Under the pieces are notes generated by a model. That model was not told the origin of the DNA. It searched no databases and saw nothing but the letters and a program-made list of their open reading frames with translations. Of a DNA stretch of 64,000 nt, positions 33,671 through 47,300 are shown one piece after another. Made by a program: the position numbers and the translations under genes. The first letter of the stretch is position 1. Every line of letters begins with the position of its first letter. The DNA comes from Cherax quadricarinatus (taxonomy: Eukaryota > Arthropoda > Malacostraca > Decapoda > Parastacidae), in NCBI RefSeq assembly GCF_038502225.1, contig NC_091292.1, forward strand, positions 48,918,643 to 48,982,642, read 5' to 3'.

Positions 33671-35174
33671 TTGTACATAGTGTATATACTTGAAGGCAAA
33701 CATTATTCTGCTACGACCATGTCTGACACACCATTATTTACCTGTGTACGTAATAGAAGACTATTATGAATTGTTTTAGGGTATGTGGGTTGCGTCTATG
33801 GGTTTATTCGTATATTCGTATAAGATATACCCATTAACAAAAAGTAATAATAAGTTATGATGTAAGTGAAGAAAACATAAAAACTTCGAATAAAACGTCT
33901 TTAATATGGCGTATATTATGTCATGAATACATGTATAAGGTATTTTAATGATATCTTTTATTTATCAATTAAATACAACCACCTAACAGACTTCTTAATT
34001 ATATACACTGTTTACAATAATATCTATTCTAGCTGATTGGCTCTTTACACAGAGAACTGATAAAGTTACCGTCTCCAAACTGAGATTTATGAAGATTAAC
34101 GACATGTAATTTGAACAGTATAATAGAAGTCCTTTATACTTAATAGATCTTCTAATAAAACTTGGAGTCATACAATTACTATGTTTTTTAGAGTCTGAGA
34201 GAATTTACATTACTGTAGATAACTTCTTGACTTGAATATAGGAGAAAACCAAATAGACCTTCTCGAGACAGCGAGAGGCTTTGTACTGCAGTACCAATAT
34301 CACACCATGCACCCCTGACATCAGCTTGTGTCAGGTGAGTAGTGCAGAGGCCAATAGCCACACAATTATTAACTGGACGTCACCCATAGTGAACAATCCA
34401 TTTCCTAACAAATTTTTCATATAAATATATACATATAATGATAATGAGAAATAAAAAAATGATTATATAATATTTTAAAGCTGATAATTTCATTTTAGCT
34501 ACTAACAAGGATAATTGCAATGTAATATTAGATAGATGAACAAATATGAAAGTTATGTCTTACAAGGCCACATTTCAGCATAACACTCCCCTAGCCTCAC
34601 AGCAGTGAGTCACACCAGGAAGTTTGTCACAGAATTTTGTATGGTGAAGTATACCATAAACCACATCGTAAGGATCTAGAGTTTTAAATTTGTGCCTCAC
34701 TCCGTAAGGGTTTTGGATCCGGGAGAAGAGGCCAGTAGACAGCCCGACTTCTCGATATTCCATCAGCTCGTCACTAATATATATGAGAGTAGTCAGGGAT
34801 GAGGGAGAGGAGGCAAGTAGACAGCCAAGTCTCTCGATCACATTCCAGCTTGACACACAAACTTACTATATTCACATATAGTAACTTCAAATAAAAAAAA
34901 AATACATATGAGAAATATAACAGAAATTTGAATAGTTGTTTAATTTTTTTAAGTAATTTTTAGACAGAGGTGTCTCAATAGAACTGTCAATTTATTCACT
35001 TTATTATGGACGTGAAAGAGCATCAGCAGGAACATTACTTTATTCTTTTAAATGATGTATGCTAATAAATAGGGTTGAATTCTGAGAGCCCACCCCAGAA
35101 TCCGGGCATTGTTTGATTTCATTGTATTTATGAAAGTCAAGGGATTGTGGTCGTAAAATTCAGAAATCTTACAA
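33671..35174. other. AT-rich unassigned stretch
   Basis: May include the rest of a gypsy LTR. No gene supported. A 93-codon minus-strand frame at 34,575-34,856 lacks recognisable motifs. Confidence 0.45.
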
Positions 35175-35343
35175 GAACGTAAGAACATAAGAAAGATGGA
35201 ACATTGCAACAGGCCTAGTGACCCATGCGTGGCAGGTCCATGTCATTCCCCTGCTTAAACCAATGACCCACCTAGTCAGGTCACTTCCACTTAAGGAAGG
35301 AGCACAGCATAAGACCTAGTAGCACAAGCTAGTCAGGTCCAAC

Positions 35344-36735
35344 TCACACCCGCCCACTCCCATTCATGTATTTATCTAACCTATTTTTAAAATTACACAA
35401 CGTCTTAGCTTCTATGACGGTACTCGGGAGTTTGTTCCACTCATCCACAACTCTATTACCAAACCACTGCTTTCCTATATCCTTCCTGAATCTGAACTTT
35501 TCTAACTTGAAACCATTGCTGCGAGTCCTGTCTTTGCTGGATATTTTCAGCATTTTCCCTAATTCTACGCCTTTCGAGAGAGTGCAGATTCAGGGCCCTC
35601 AGTCTTTCCTCATAGGGAAGATTTCTGATATATGGGATCATCTTTGTCATTCTCCTCTGTACGTTTTCCAGAGCATTTATATCCATTCTGCAATACGGTG
35701 ACAAAACTGTGCAGCATTATCTAAATGAGGCCTAACCAAGGATATATAGAGTTGAAGAACAACCTGAGGATTTCTATTATTTATAGCTTTATTGCGAACA
35801 CTTATAAACTGTTATCTAGGTTTCAGATTACTGCTAACCAGAACTCCTAAATAATTTTCTCCTAAATAATACTTTATATGTGGCATGGTTATTTACCTGT
35901 CCAATATTTAGAGCTTTGCATTTGTCAATATTAAACTGCATCTGCCACTTCTCCGACCATTGCATCAGTCTATTCAAATCATCCTGGAGTGCTCTAATTT
36001 CCTCATTAGAATGAATTGGACGGCCTATTTTGGTGTCATCAGCAAATTTGCTTATGTCGCTATTTATTCCCTCATCTATGTTGTTTATGTAAATTGTGAA
36101 CAACAACGGGCCCAACACTGACCCCTGAGGAACACCGCTTGTGACGTGCCCCCATTCTGATTTCTCCCCATTTATGCAAACTCTCTGCTGTCTATTTGTC
36201 AACCATGCCTCTACCCAGCAAAAAAAATTTCTCCTCCTATTCCGTGTGCCTTAAGTTTCCTCAATAGCCTCTGGTGTGGAACTCTATCGAAAGCCTTACT
36301 GAAGTCCATATACACAATATCATATTCATTACCATGATCTACATTCTCAAACACCCTTATTAAAAAAATTAGTAAATTTGTAAGCCAGGAATGCCCCATA
36401 GTAAAATCATGTTGAGATTCATTAATCAATTTATGCCTTTCAAGATGGCTACGAATTGCCTCGGCAATTATTCATTCCATAAATTTTCCCACTATAGGGG
36501 TAAGGCTTATTGGTCTATAGTTCGACGCTAACGCCCTGTCACCTGCCTTGTAAATAGGTATTCCAATTGCTATATTGCACTCATCAGGCACTATACCACT
36601 TTGTAGTGATGTGTTGAAAAGATTAGCCAAAGGTTTGCTAAGTTCCTCTTTACATCCCTTTAACACCTTTGCAAACAGTTCATTAGGGCCTGGGGATTTG
36701 TTAGGTTTTAATTTCTGTATTTGTCTGAGGACCAT
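35344..36735 (-). pseudogene. LINE reverse transcriptase remnant
   Basis: Frames 36,735-36,472 (fingers), 36,429-36,211 (MDFSKAFDRV, motif A), 36,202-35,834 ([17 protein letters not shown]) and 35,704-35,344 (thumb and C-terminus) cover the full RT but are broken by indels. Confidence 0.85.
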
Positions 36736-37140
36736 GTCACTAGTTACCCCAATCGTGCATAGTTTATTATCGTCCTGTTCAAATAATTCATTATTTCTGG
36801 AATATCGCTAGTATCTTCCTGAGAAAAATGAGAGGATGTATGATTGAAAATTTCACATATATCCTTATCACTGTCAGTGATCTGACCTGAGTTAGTCTTA
36901 TGTGATTTAGTGGGCCTATCTTTTCCCTAATCTTACTTCTATATACCTGAAAGAACCCTTTTGGGCTAGTCTTCGAATCCCTTGTGATCTTAGCCTCATA
37001 ATCCCTTTTTGCTTTTCTTATTCCTATTTTTATTTCTCACTTTAATTGAATATATTGATTTCTTAACTGCCCATCCCCTCTTTTGATACGCCTATATATG
37101 CCTCTCATTTGACTAATGAGATATGTTAATCTATTGTTCA

Positions 37141-37672
37141 TCAATTTGGGATCATTTTTCTAGGTCTAATTTCCCTACTCGTAACAAAAGTTGTCAGGGC
37201 AGCTGGAACTATGCTCTGAAAAACGTCATATTGGCAACCAAGATCACCTACCTGACCCATAGTCAGGTCATCCCAATATAGCCCAACCAGGTAGTTTGTC
37301 ACTCCCATGAAACTGGCCAAGCAGAAGTCTGGGACAGAGACTTGATTGCAGTTTGCTGGGTAATTCCATAATATATTGAAACTAAGTGATTTGTGATCGC
37401 TCTCCCCAAGCTCATCATACTTCAAGATTATTAATTAGTGATTCTTTGTTGGCAAGAACCAAGTCAAGCAGGTTGTGTCCTCTAGTTGGTTCTGTCACAA
37501 ACTGATTTAAAAAGCAATCCTGAACCGTATCAAGAAAGTCACTAGACTTAAAATTTCCTGTCAAATTGTTCCAATCAATTTCTCTAAAGTTAAAATCTCC
37601 CATTAACGTAACATTTTCATATCTAGATGCCTTATGAATTTCGTCCCATAACAGCCTATATATCGCACCCAA
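37141..37672 (-). pseudogene. LINE APE endonuclease remnant
   Basis: Two overlapping frames: GAIYRLLWDEIHKASRYENV, LMGDFNFREIDWNN, PTRGHNLLDLVLAN and DELGESDHKSLSFNI. The conserved GDFN and SDH motifs identify the apurinic-type endonuclease; a frameshift at about 37,420 separates them. Confidence 0.8.
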
Positions 37673-37949
37673 AATTAATTTTTCACACCCCTCAGTAAAC
37701 TGTAGCCAAACAGATTCTGTGTCCTATGTTTCTAATCTTATATCATGTCTAACACAATAATTTAAATTATCTCTGACTTACATCGCCACTCCACCACCCT
37801 TCTTGTTGATACTATCAGTGTGGAATAGTTTATAACCCTGTATGTTGCATTCAAAAGGCATTTCCTTATCTTTCAAGTTGAACCAGGTCTCCTTTGTGGA
37901 AATTTTGTCACTGGCCACTCTGATTATTGTAATGGTTCATTTAATTAGA

Positions 37950-38095
37950 CTTTCAAGGGCCTGCTGAAGGGCTCTTGATCCAAGGAATTGGAGCTACACC
38001 ATTTTCGTGGAATAAGATTAATTACCTCCAATTCTGTAGGTGCTGCATTGCCCCTTGAGGCTTTGAGCTTCATGAATATAATTTTAAGCTTATTG
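37950..38095. repeat. SINE-like repeat (GATCCAAGGAATTGGAG family), copy 1
   Basis: Contains GGGCTCTTGATCCAAGGAAT and CTGTAGGTGCTGCATTGCCC; related copies at 38,885-39,245 and 39,810-39,955. Lies in the presumed 3' UTR or flank of the host gene. Confidence 0.55.
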
Positions 38096-38208
38096 TGGTC
38101 TACAGTACAGTACCATATAAAATTAACTGTATTGCAGGTTGAAAATATCACTTACATACTGATGGTATAATAGTAAAGAATATACATATCACTGTAGGAA
38201 CCATGGGG

Positions 38209-38371
38209 TCAGTTCTGGGGATCGAGGATAATCTTGCAGGCACCACCTGTTATGAACAAATCAAAAGCATGTAGGTACTGTGTCATGGGAAGTTGATGAG
38301 AGATGACTGGATAGACATCCACCAGACCATCAGCCAGGAGCCTTTCACACTCCTTCCATGTGTGGAAAATC
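38209..38371 (-). CDS. Exon 9 (terminal) of threonine dehydrogenase-like gene
   Basis: 163 nt, residues 301-354 plus TGA at 38,211-38,209. Acceptor tggcag. Encodes RIFHTWKECERLLADGLVDV, then ISH and GGACKIILDPQN, matching the C-terminal signature of bacterial and archaeal threonine dehydrogenases. Confidence 0.9.
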
Positions 38372-41300
38372 CTGCCATCCAGAGAAACACATTAGTTCAG
38401 ATGATCATCAGATACGTTACAACACCAAAACTTATTTTTAATATACGTATATCATAACAATAACAGGCAAAATTTCAAATGAATTGCAAATATTTAGTCT
38501 ACCTTATCTACGCCCTTCATTCTCTTACCAAGGAAAAGGTTCTCAACCCCCAGGGGTAAAAACATCGAGAACTTTGAACAGCTGAGACCAGAAAACAGTT
38601 GTCACAAAAAAAAAAAAAAGTGCTTGGTAAATATGTATGGGAGGCAGCTTTTAATCTTCAGTTATGGAAGGGGGTGCCTGAATGTTAGTTAAGGAATCTT
38701 GATCCAAGATAAAATAAAAAGGCACAATACCGTGATTGCAGCAATACAAAAATAACCGGCACATAAAGAGAGAAACTTGTGACATTTTCGTTCATCTTGG
38801 ACTATTAACAAATATATATACTGGCTCCCTTGACTTAACTCTTTTGTTGAGTTTCTCCTATGTGCTGGTTATTTGTGTATTGATGCAAAGAATTAGAGTT
38901 ATTCTTTTACCTTGAATCAAATCAGATTACCTCCCATTTCTCAGGTGCTGCATGATTTCCAAAGGGTTATTCATCTTCCCCAATGAATATACTGTAATTT
39001 TAATCCAAGGAATTAGAGTTGATCTCCAGTCCCTTGAATGAAAGCTTACTAACTCCCATTTCTCAGGCACTATATGACCCCTATGGGTTCAGCACTTCCC
39101 CCATGAACTGGAATGACCCCTCTCTCATAAAGTGTGATTATTTGCTATCAAACTTTGCAGCCCAGTTCCTGGACCGATTATGTACTTCTGCCAATGACCA
39201 TTTGCATTATGATCCCTACAGGCTTAGAACTACCCAGGAATGTAATAATGATGTTAGTGTAATGTTTTAGAAGCAATAAATAAATAAATAAATAAATGGT
39301 GGAGATTTAAGCATACCTCCGCCCATGAATGGTTTTGAGAGTGATAGACTTGAAGATGACATCGGCGAGGACATTCTCAACGTAAAGTGGTGCTTTGAGA
39401 AGCCCAATCAGTACCATCTGTCCACCCTGAGGAAGAGCCACATGTAAAGCAAAAAAATGTATATATCTTAATGCCTTGGCCCTGACCTGGAGACCTTGAT
39501 TGTGAGCCACATGTAAAGCTTTGTAAATTGTGAGTTCATTACCTTTGTAAAAAATTACCTCTGTATATATCTTAATGCCTTGGTAATCTTTTGGCTGGGT
39601 GCATAATAAACATATTAAACTTAAACTAAACTTGGCTGGCTGGGACAATTCACAATTAACCTAAAAATTAGATATTAAAACATCTATACAAGGTTCGGGT
39701 GTGATTTGAACCAGTTGTGATTTAATGATGGTCCAAGATACAGCAAACTTGATTTAGTGTTCATCCTTATTTTGTTGATTTATTGGGAAATGTAAACCTT
39801 ACAAGAGAGGTTCCTTGAAGTCAGTCAAAGCTCTTAATCCAAAGAATTTGACCTGCTCTCCCTTTCTTTGGTTTAAGCCTGAATGTCTGCCATTTTCCCA
39901 GAATCAGTATGACTCTGCAAGTTTAGTGTTCCCTAATGAATGTAATATGTGAAACAAGTCATTTTTCTCAAGACAACAGTAAATTTTGTGGTGTCTGAGT
40001 TTATGGTCAGATAGGTTTTTAATATTAAACCAAATTGGATACATCTGCAGTGTGCTGCTACCCTATTCTATACTAATGCTCATATATGGGTGTGAAACCA
40101 TGAGTGGTGAATGTTGCAACAAGGAGAAGGCTGGAGGCAGTGGAGATGTGTCTGAGGGCATTGCATGGTGTGAATATAATAGAGAACTCTTAGTTTGGAA
40201 ATTAGGAGGAGGTGCAGGATTACCAAAAACTATTATCCAGAGGGCTGATGAGGGATTGTTGAGGTGGTTCAGACATGTAGAGAGGAAGAAACAAAATAGA
40301 ATGACTTCGAGAGTGTATAAATTTGTAGATGAGGGAAGGTGGGGTAGGGGTTGGCCTAGGAAATATTGGAGGGAGTGTAGACAGCCTGTACTCTCTGCAC
40401 AGACAGCCCATGCTGTCTGCCAGCTTAGTTCATATTTTGCGCCATGCTGGTGCTGCCACCTATAGGCGTTGCCACTTCAGCCTGCCTGCCCTTGCCACGC
40501 TCTCACTCACACAGCGGCCTAGCAGGAAGACACAAGGCCTACTCCTAGCTCTCTCTCGTGGGCATGGCCCTCCCAGGCCATGGGCACAACACACAAGCCT
40601 GTGTACCCACCATGACTTAACAATAAAGTAAGAAGCCTCCGAAGACGTATCATTTACTCCCCGCTACCAGAACACTAAATAATCCTTTTATAAATGGTGG
40701 AAAGCGGTGGTCGCAGCAGTGTGTTTGCCCAGATAGAGAAAGGAAGGAAGGAATGAAGTTGTTCACTTCATCCCCCTACACAACAAGCATCCATCTCTCA
40801 ACGAGTTATCCTGACGTCGTGTCTGCACGTTTGAGCATCCAGACACAGGTACAAGCAGGATCCAGCCGAAATTTGCCGAATTTCTTCGAGAATTGTAAGT
40901 GGTGTCCCAGTGACCCCACGCTGCAGTGTCCCACGCTGTTTCTCAAGTCACGTGTTCAGCGTCACTTGTATGTTGCTGTTGTTGTTCAGCTCAGCACAGC
41001 TGTTTAAGCAAGCCAGAGGTGATGTTGAGAAATTTTAGCCTTACCTGCTGTGTTTATTATGACTATATATAATGAACACTTAGCTGATAAATGACAGCAA
41101 TTCGTCTACACAGCCGCCCCTGCAGACGAGGTCTAGAAGCTGTCGAAACCATCACAACAGTGGGCTGTCAAGAGATACAATTTGTAAGTATAAATTACCC
41201 CTAGGGGTGTTATGTCAGCATATTTCATTCGATGATGGCTGACGAAATACCTACTTGTTTGGACTCAAAAGTCCACACCTTACTGCCGATTATAGGTTGA

Positions 41301-44300
41301 TTACAAACTCCTTGTGACTCAAGAATTGCGCAATCCCCCGATCTACAAGAAATTCGTAACATACCTTGCTCTTTGTAACGTGAGCTATGGTGTTCTCAAC
41401 ACCTTCGACAGATATCGGTGACTTGATAGAAGCTGAAGTGTCCTTGGATGTCCACGTCTTCCATTGTCTAGGAAACGCACACTGGTACACTATGTTCCAC
41501 AAGATTTGTCTTTATTGTTCACAATGTATCACAAGAGAAGCTGATCACACTTTTCTTATGTTTATCGTGTTTTGTGAGACACTTTGTCCACACTAACGCA
41601 CAGATCAGTGTTCTTTGCTAGTTATCCTGGCGTCAGTGTCACTCTCACTAGAGTCAAAGATAGTCTCCCAGACGCCACAGTGCTCCATGCCGTCACTGCC
41701 CCAGCACAAAAAAAAAACGCTGACCTAGTACCTTGCATCCTTGTCACCTCCTCGATGAAGCAAAGCAAAATGTTTGTTTCTTGCTGTCTTAAGCGTAGAC
41801 AACAATGTACACTATTTTTACTATGGTAATAAAGTGGGAGCAGGATTTTCCTTCATTGTCCTGCTAAAGTAAGAATGTATTGTCTCTTATAAAAATACAC
41901 GTTGCAACACCGCTGCAAGGAGCAGAGGTCATTTGACTACGTGGCATAGCATCTGTGATCAATTACTCACTCTAGCAGTAAACAAGACGCTCGCCCCTTC
42001 TGAGTGGCTTGGCCACTCAGGGCTGAAAGGGGCTGAAGGGGCTGAAGGGGGCTGAAGGGGGCTGATACCCCCCTCCTGGAGAAAATTTCTCCACACTGGG
42101 GGGCGGCGGAGGTTCGCTGCAGGTGAACTATTCATCACTTAACATTAATTTAATTTTCTCACTCGCCACCACTGCTGCTTGTCTTTTCTGAACAGCTTTA
42201 GTCTGTGTGGTTTCTGGAGAATCACTAATTTTGTTTTCAACACTGTGTAATTCTAACGGCACTAGTTTATTTATTGTCCGCTTATTCACTACACCTTTGC
42301 TCAAAACATCAACTGTCCTGATGATTCCATTTGCATCAGGATATATGGTCACAATTTTTCCAAGTGGCCATTGGGACCTCGGACCATCATTGTCGATAAT
42401 CACTATGTCACCAGGTCTTAAGGACTTATGATTTTCAGGAATACCAGCTCCATAGAAGTGTTCTCTCAATGAGGTGAGATAGTCTTCTCGCCAAATTTTC
42501 TCCCAACGTTCAATCACTTTATTAAGGTGTTTGAATTTACGTCTGAGTTGCTCAGGTTCGAAATAAGTAGGATCCTCTATGATTTCTTTATCATTCATGG
42601 GAGGAACAGGTTCGAGCCTTCTGCCATGGAGTAAATGAGATGGACTTAACACTTCTAAATTGTCCAGATCATCGGTAACATAAGTTAGAGGTCTGTTGTT
42701 GACTCTATTTTCTATTTCAGTCACAACTGTACGGAATTCTTCTAAGTCTATTCTCTGACGATGAAGAGTCTTCCTTAAACAACGTTTTACAATGCCGATC
42801 ATTCTTTCATAAAATCCGCCGTGCCATGGAGATTTAGGAGGAATGTATCTCCAACGACATCTGCGTTGATTCAGCATCTGTTGTACTTCTGGTTGATCAA
42901 AGATCTTGCTTATATAAGCAGCACCAGCAACAAAGTTCGTTGCATTATCTGAAATCATCAGTCTGGGACATGCCCTTCTGGCTGCAAACCTTCTGAATAA
43001 TTTGATAAAAGTTTCAGCAGACATGTCAGTGGCTACTTCTAGATGTACTGCTCTAGTTGTAGCACAAGTGAACAAACAGATGTACACCTTGATGGGAACT
43101 TTGTCAACTGTTTTGGTTAAAATTATTGGTCCAGTGTAATCTACACCTGTCACCTCAAATGGAGTGATATGACAAACTCTTTCAGAGGGATATGGAGGTG
43201 GACCTGGATACTGACATACTCGCATATCGTAGTGACGACAAGTAATACAGTCCTTTATTTGTTTTTTCACACTTTGTCGACCTTGAGGTATCCAGTAGGA
43301 TTGTCGTATATGACAAAGTGTGTCAGCTACCCCACCATGTAACACGTTACTGTGGGCGTTTTGCACAATCAGTTTTGTTAGCCAATGATTCTTGGGGATC
43401 AATATTGGATGTATGGCTTCTTTAGGTAGTGAAGAATTATGAATTCTTCCTCGACATCTTATAATCTTTTCTGAGTCGAGATAAAGTCCTAAAGAATTAA
43501 TCATGACAGGTTTCTTTGGGGATTTATCTTGTGTTTCTAGAAATTTATATTCTGTAGAGAAAACGTCTTTCTGTATTAGTTTCACCCAGTATTTAATGGG
43601 TTCAAGACATTCATAATCAGGTTTTATTCTTTTAATGAATTCAAAGACAAGAGCTGTAACTCTTAATAGTTTACCCAAAGATGAGTATTTAGATCCATCA
43701 ATGACTATTTCTGTTGTGTCTGCAGTATTTACACAACTTATTTCTGCTGTGTTCAAGCAGACTGTTTCTTCTGGCATAATGTGAGCTTTTTGCTGAGGCC
43801 AGTTATTTTCATTAGAGAGCCAGTTCGGTCCGTGGAGCCATAATTTATTATCCACAAATTTCTTGAGTGGGACACCACGTGACAACATGTCAGCTGGATT
43901 CTCTTGGGTAGAGACGTGAAGAAAGAGATAATCTCTCTGCATCTCTTTTATTTCTGCTACTCTGTTCTGTACATAGACCAACTTACTCTTATTATTTCTT
44001 AACCACTGGAGAACTGCCTCATTATCACTCCAGATCACGGTTTTCTCAATAGTGAGATGATCAAGTACTTTGTTGAGATAGACAGCTAATTTTGTACCTA
44101 CATAGAGTGCTGTCAGTTCCAATTGTGGTACTGTTCTGACCTTCAAGGGTGCTACCCTGGCCTTTGAAGTAATTAGTGTACTTCCTTCAGCATTACTCAT
44201 GTAAGCTACAGCGCCATAACCTCTGGTTGACGCATCACAGAACACATGTAATGTGTACTTGTTTCCCTCTTGACCTATTTGTCTGGGAAATTTAATTTGA

Positions 44301-47300
44301 TGAAGTTGTTTAAACTCCTTGGATATTTCATCCCATGCTTGACTCATTTCTAGAGGCAAGTTCTCATCCCATCCAATTTTGAGCTTCCATGCATCTTGCA
44401 TAAGCATTTTACCTTTTATGGTAATTGGTGAGACGAGTCCTAGAGGATCAAAACATTGTGATACCTCTGACAGTAAACTACGTTTAGTGAGTGTACTGCA
44501 TGATTTATTGTTTATCCTTTTGAGACTCAAAGTATCTTCCTGTGTGTTCCAATTAAGTCCCAGCATATTGTTGCAATCAGGAATTTCAGTTTCAGGGAAA
44601 TCTTCTTTGATAAGTTCCCTTAATTGCTTTGAATTTGTATTCCACATCCTTAGAGGCATATTTGCTTCTTTCATCTCCTTGTTAGCTTCTCTGTATAAGG
44701 ATTTCAAATCCTCCTCTTTATTCACAGTACCTTGAAGATTGTCCACATAGAAACTTTTCTTTAAGACTTCTTTGAAGGGACTTTCAGATTTCTTCAAATG
44801 TGTATTTAGAGTAGCTTCTAGTAAGAATGGAGAGGATGTTGCACCAAATAATACTGATTTGAAACGATAAGTTTTCACAGGACTTTGAGGATCATGTGGA
44901 TTTTCAGGCCACAAGAATCGAGTATAATCTCTATCTATTTCTTGTAGTCCTACTCTTAAGAAAGCCTTGGAAATATCAGCCGTGTAGGCATATGGGTTTG
45001 TGCGAAATTTCATAAGCACGTCTCCAAGCTTCTCAGTTAGTGAGGGTCCGGTCATCAGACAGTCATTAAGACTTGCTACATCTTTATTTGCACGTGCGCT
45101 GCAATTATATACAACACGTAGTGGAGTGGTTTCAGAATCTTTTCTGACTCCATGGTGCGGGAGATAATGAGCGTTTGTCTTCAACTTATCTTCGACTATT
45201 TCCTCAATGAATTTATTGTCCAACTGTTCTTGTATGATATTATCATAGACAGTCAGTAGCTCTGGATTCTTCCTGAGCTCATGTATTTGTGCTTTCATCT
45301 GTCCGAAAGCCATGCGATAATTGCTAGGCAGATGTGGTGGATTTAATTTCCATGGTAACCTAACCCAATACTGTCCATCTTTATATTTGACAGTGTCCAA
45401 ATATTGGTTATAAGTCTGAGACTCTTGTGGGCTTGGTTTATTTACATCAATACCTATCGCATCTAAATCCCACAACTTATCAACTGGTTCATTCATTTCT
45501 TCCAGTAATGATAATTTTTGCTGTGGTACATGATCAGCGGTTATTCTCGTAACTAGTACATTTTCCACTGAATCAATATCAGCTTCTTTCCCACTTTGAG
45601 AGGGAATGGGACCACATATCATGTGGCCTCCTGCTGTTTTCAGCAAGTGAACATCATGTTTACTTACTATATTTTGCACAAAACAGTGATAATAATCACT
45701 TCCAATGATTAAATCAATTGGACTAATTGTGTCCGTCTGTATGTCAGGACAGGCTAACTTGACCTTAGCTGCTTTCAGTGCTGCAACTGTTTCTTTTAAT
45801 CCCTGGATCTGCACAGACTTAGGCAAATCATCTACTACCACAGCTTCTACTGTCTTTTTCCTGTTTCCTAGACCAACAGTGATTCTGGCTAGGTCATATG
45901 TCTGTTTACCAGAATTGTGGAAAAAACCAGCTATATCTAACTGTATTTTGGCATAGGGTTGTCTATTCAGTTTCTGCAGCACTGTTCTTCTTATGAAGGA
46001 CCTTTGTGAGCCTTGATCAAATAGTGTTAGCACATTGGTTTTGTGTAATTTTTAGATAACTCAACTCGAGCTATCGGGAGAGCAGTTGCTTTAAACTTAT
46101 CTCTCACATTTAATGCTGTTGCTTGTTGACTTCCTGATTCTGTGGAAGTCTGCTGCTGTTCAGCAAAAGTATTTGGGCATAATGCTGTATGATGCATACC
46201 CTTGCATTTAAAACACTTCTTCAGTGAGCATTTTCCTCCCTTGTGTTCACCTAAACACTTGATGCATCTTTTCAGCTGATGAACACGTTGTTTACGTGCC
46301 TCCATTGATGTGTATTGAATACAATACTGTGCCCAATGTGTTCCATCACAAAGTACACATTTTGGAGTACGTTTATGTGTGACAGTCTGTTTACTGTCTA
46401 TTGTATTCACAGCTTGATAAATGCCTATATGGGATTTCCCATTATGTGGTTTAGTGGGAGTAGTTATACTCTTTTTATACTGAGTTGAAGGTTTATTATC
46501 CACTGGATTTGTGGATTTTTCATCTTGTCTCGTTGCTTGCATGCACGAAACTATTGTTTGTAAACCATTGCTAATTTCCTCACAAGTGAAATAGCGTTTA
46601 TTGAACATAATATTTAATCGTTCAATAGTTTGTGGTGACAACTTATCTTGTACAATACCACTGATAAACCAATCACATTGTCTTAGGTCATATTTAGCAC
46701 CTAGAGATCTGAGACTATTGTCTAATGTAATTCTAAATACCTGTAAGTCTGAATAACAATGTTTGGGTGGCTTCAAGCTTGATATTAAGACTGCATGTCT
46801 AACTCTAGCCTTGTCAGCATCAAAGTAATTGTCTGCTAAGACACGTAAGGCTAGTTGATAATTGCCTTTGACCACCGGAAATGACTTAATCAGTTCATAG
46901 GGTTCTCCCTTCACAAGACATTTAAGGTAATTGAACTTAGCAATCTCATCTATGTCAGTTCGTGAATTTACTATGGATTGAAAACCACTAATGAATTCTT
47001 CATAATTATGACCTTGGAAAATAGGTAATGACAATGTAGGTAAGCTTGGTAATGGGACACTTGTTGTTGTTACAGGTGTAACAGGTGTTTGACCACTAGT
47101 TACAGTAGGTCTCTGTGACAGAGTTTTGCTGCAGATAGCCTGTACTCCTGTCCACCTTAATTGTTGATCACTAAAAGTATCCAAAACATTTTTAATTTCA
47201 TCCTCAGATGGATCTGATTCAAGAAATTTATTTTCATAATGTGTATAGTCTGAATTAATTATTTTCATACGTTGTGTAAATAATCCAAACTTAACCTCAA

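Larger units (their letters stand above)
35175..37940 (-). mobile_element. CR1/Jockey-like LINE with endonuclease and RT, degenerate
   Basis: Minus-strand element of about 2.8 kb. It begins (37,940) inside the APE endonuclease (ETWFNLKDKE, INKKGGGVAM), continues with LMGDFNFREIDWNN and LGESDHKSLSF (catalytic SDH), then [67 protein letters not shown] (FADD), ENVQRRMTKMIP and NRVVDEWNKLPS. Frame breaks occur throughout. The 3' end has AAGAACATAAGAA near 35,175-35,195. It lies less than 300 bp downstream of the host gene's stop codon. Confidence 0.85.

Noticed and set aside
34575..34856. 93-codon minus-strand ORF as a host gene
   Set aside because: No recognisable domain, no exon neighbours, AT-rich repeat-like context.
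41290..41502. 70-codon ORF identical to 48,494-48,706
   Set aside because: Identity is explained by the two BEL LTRs; no domain.
42096..42115. Polypurine tract of BEL copy B
   Set aside because: The C/G-rich run next to the 3' LTR is pyrimidine-rich on the element strand, opposite to expectation, so it was not annotated as a tract.
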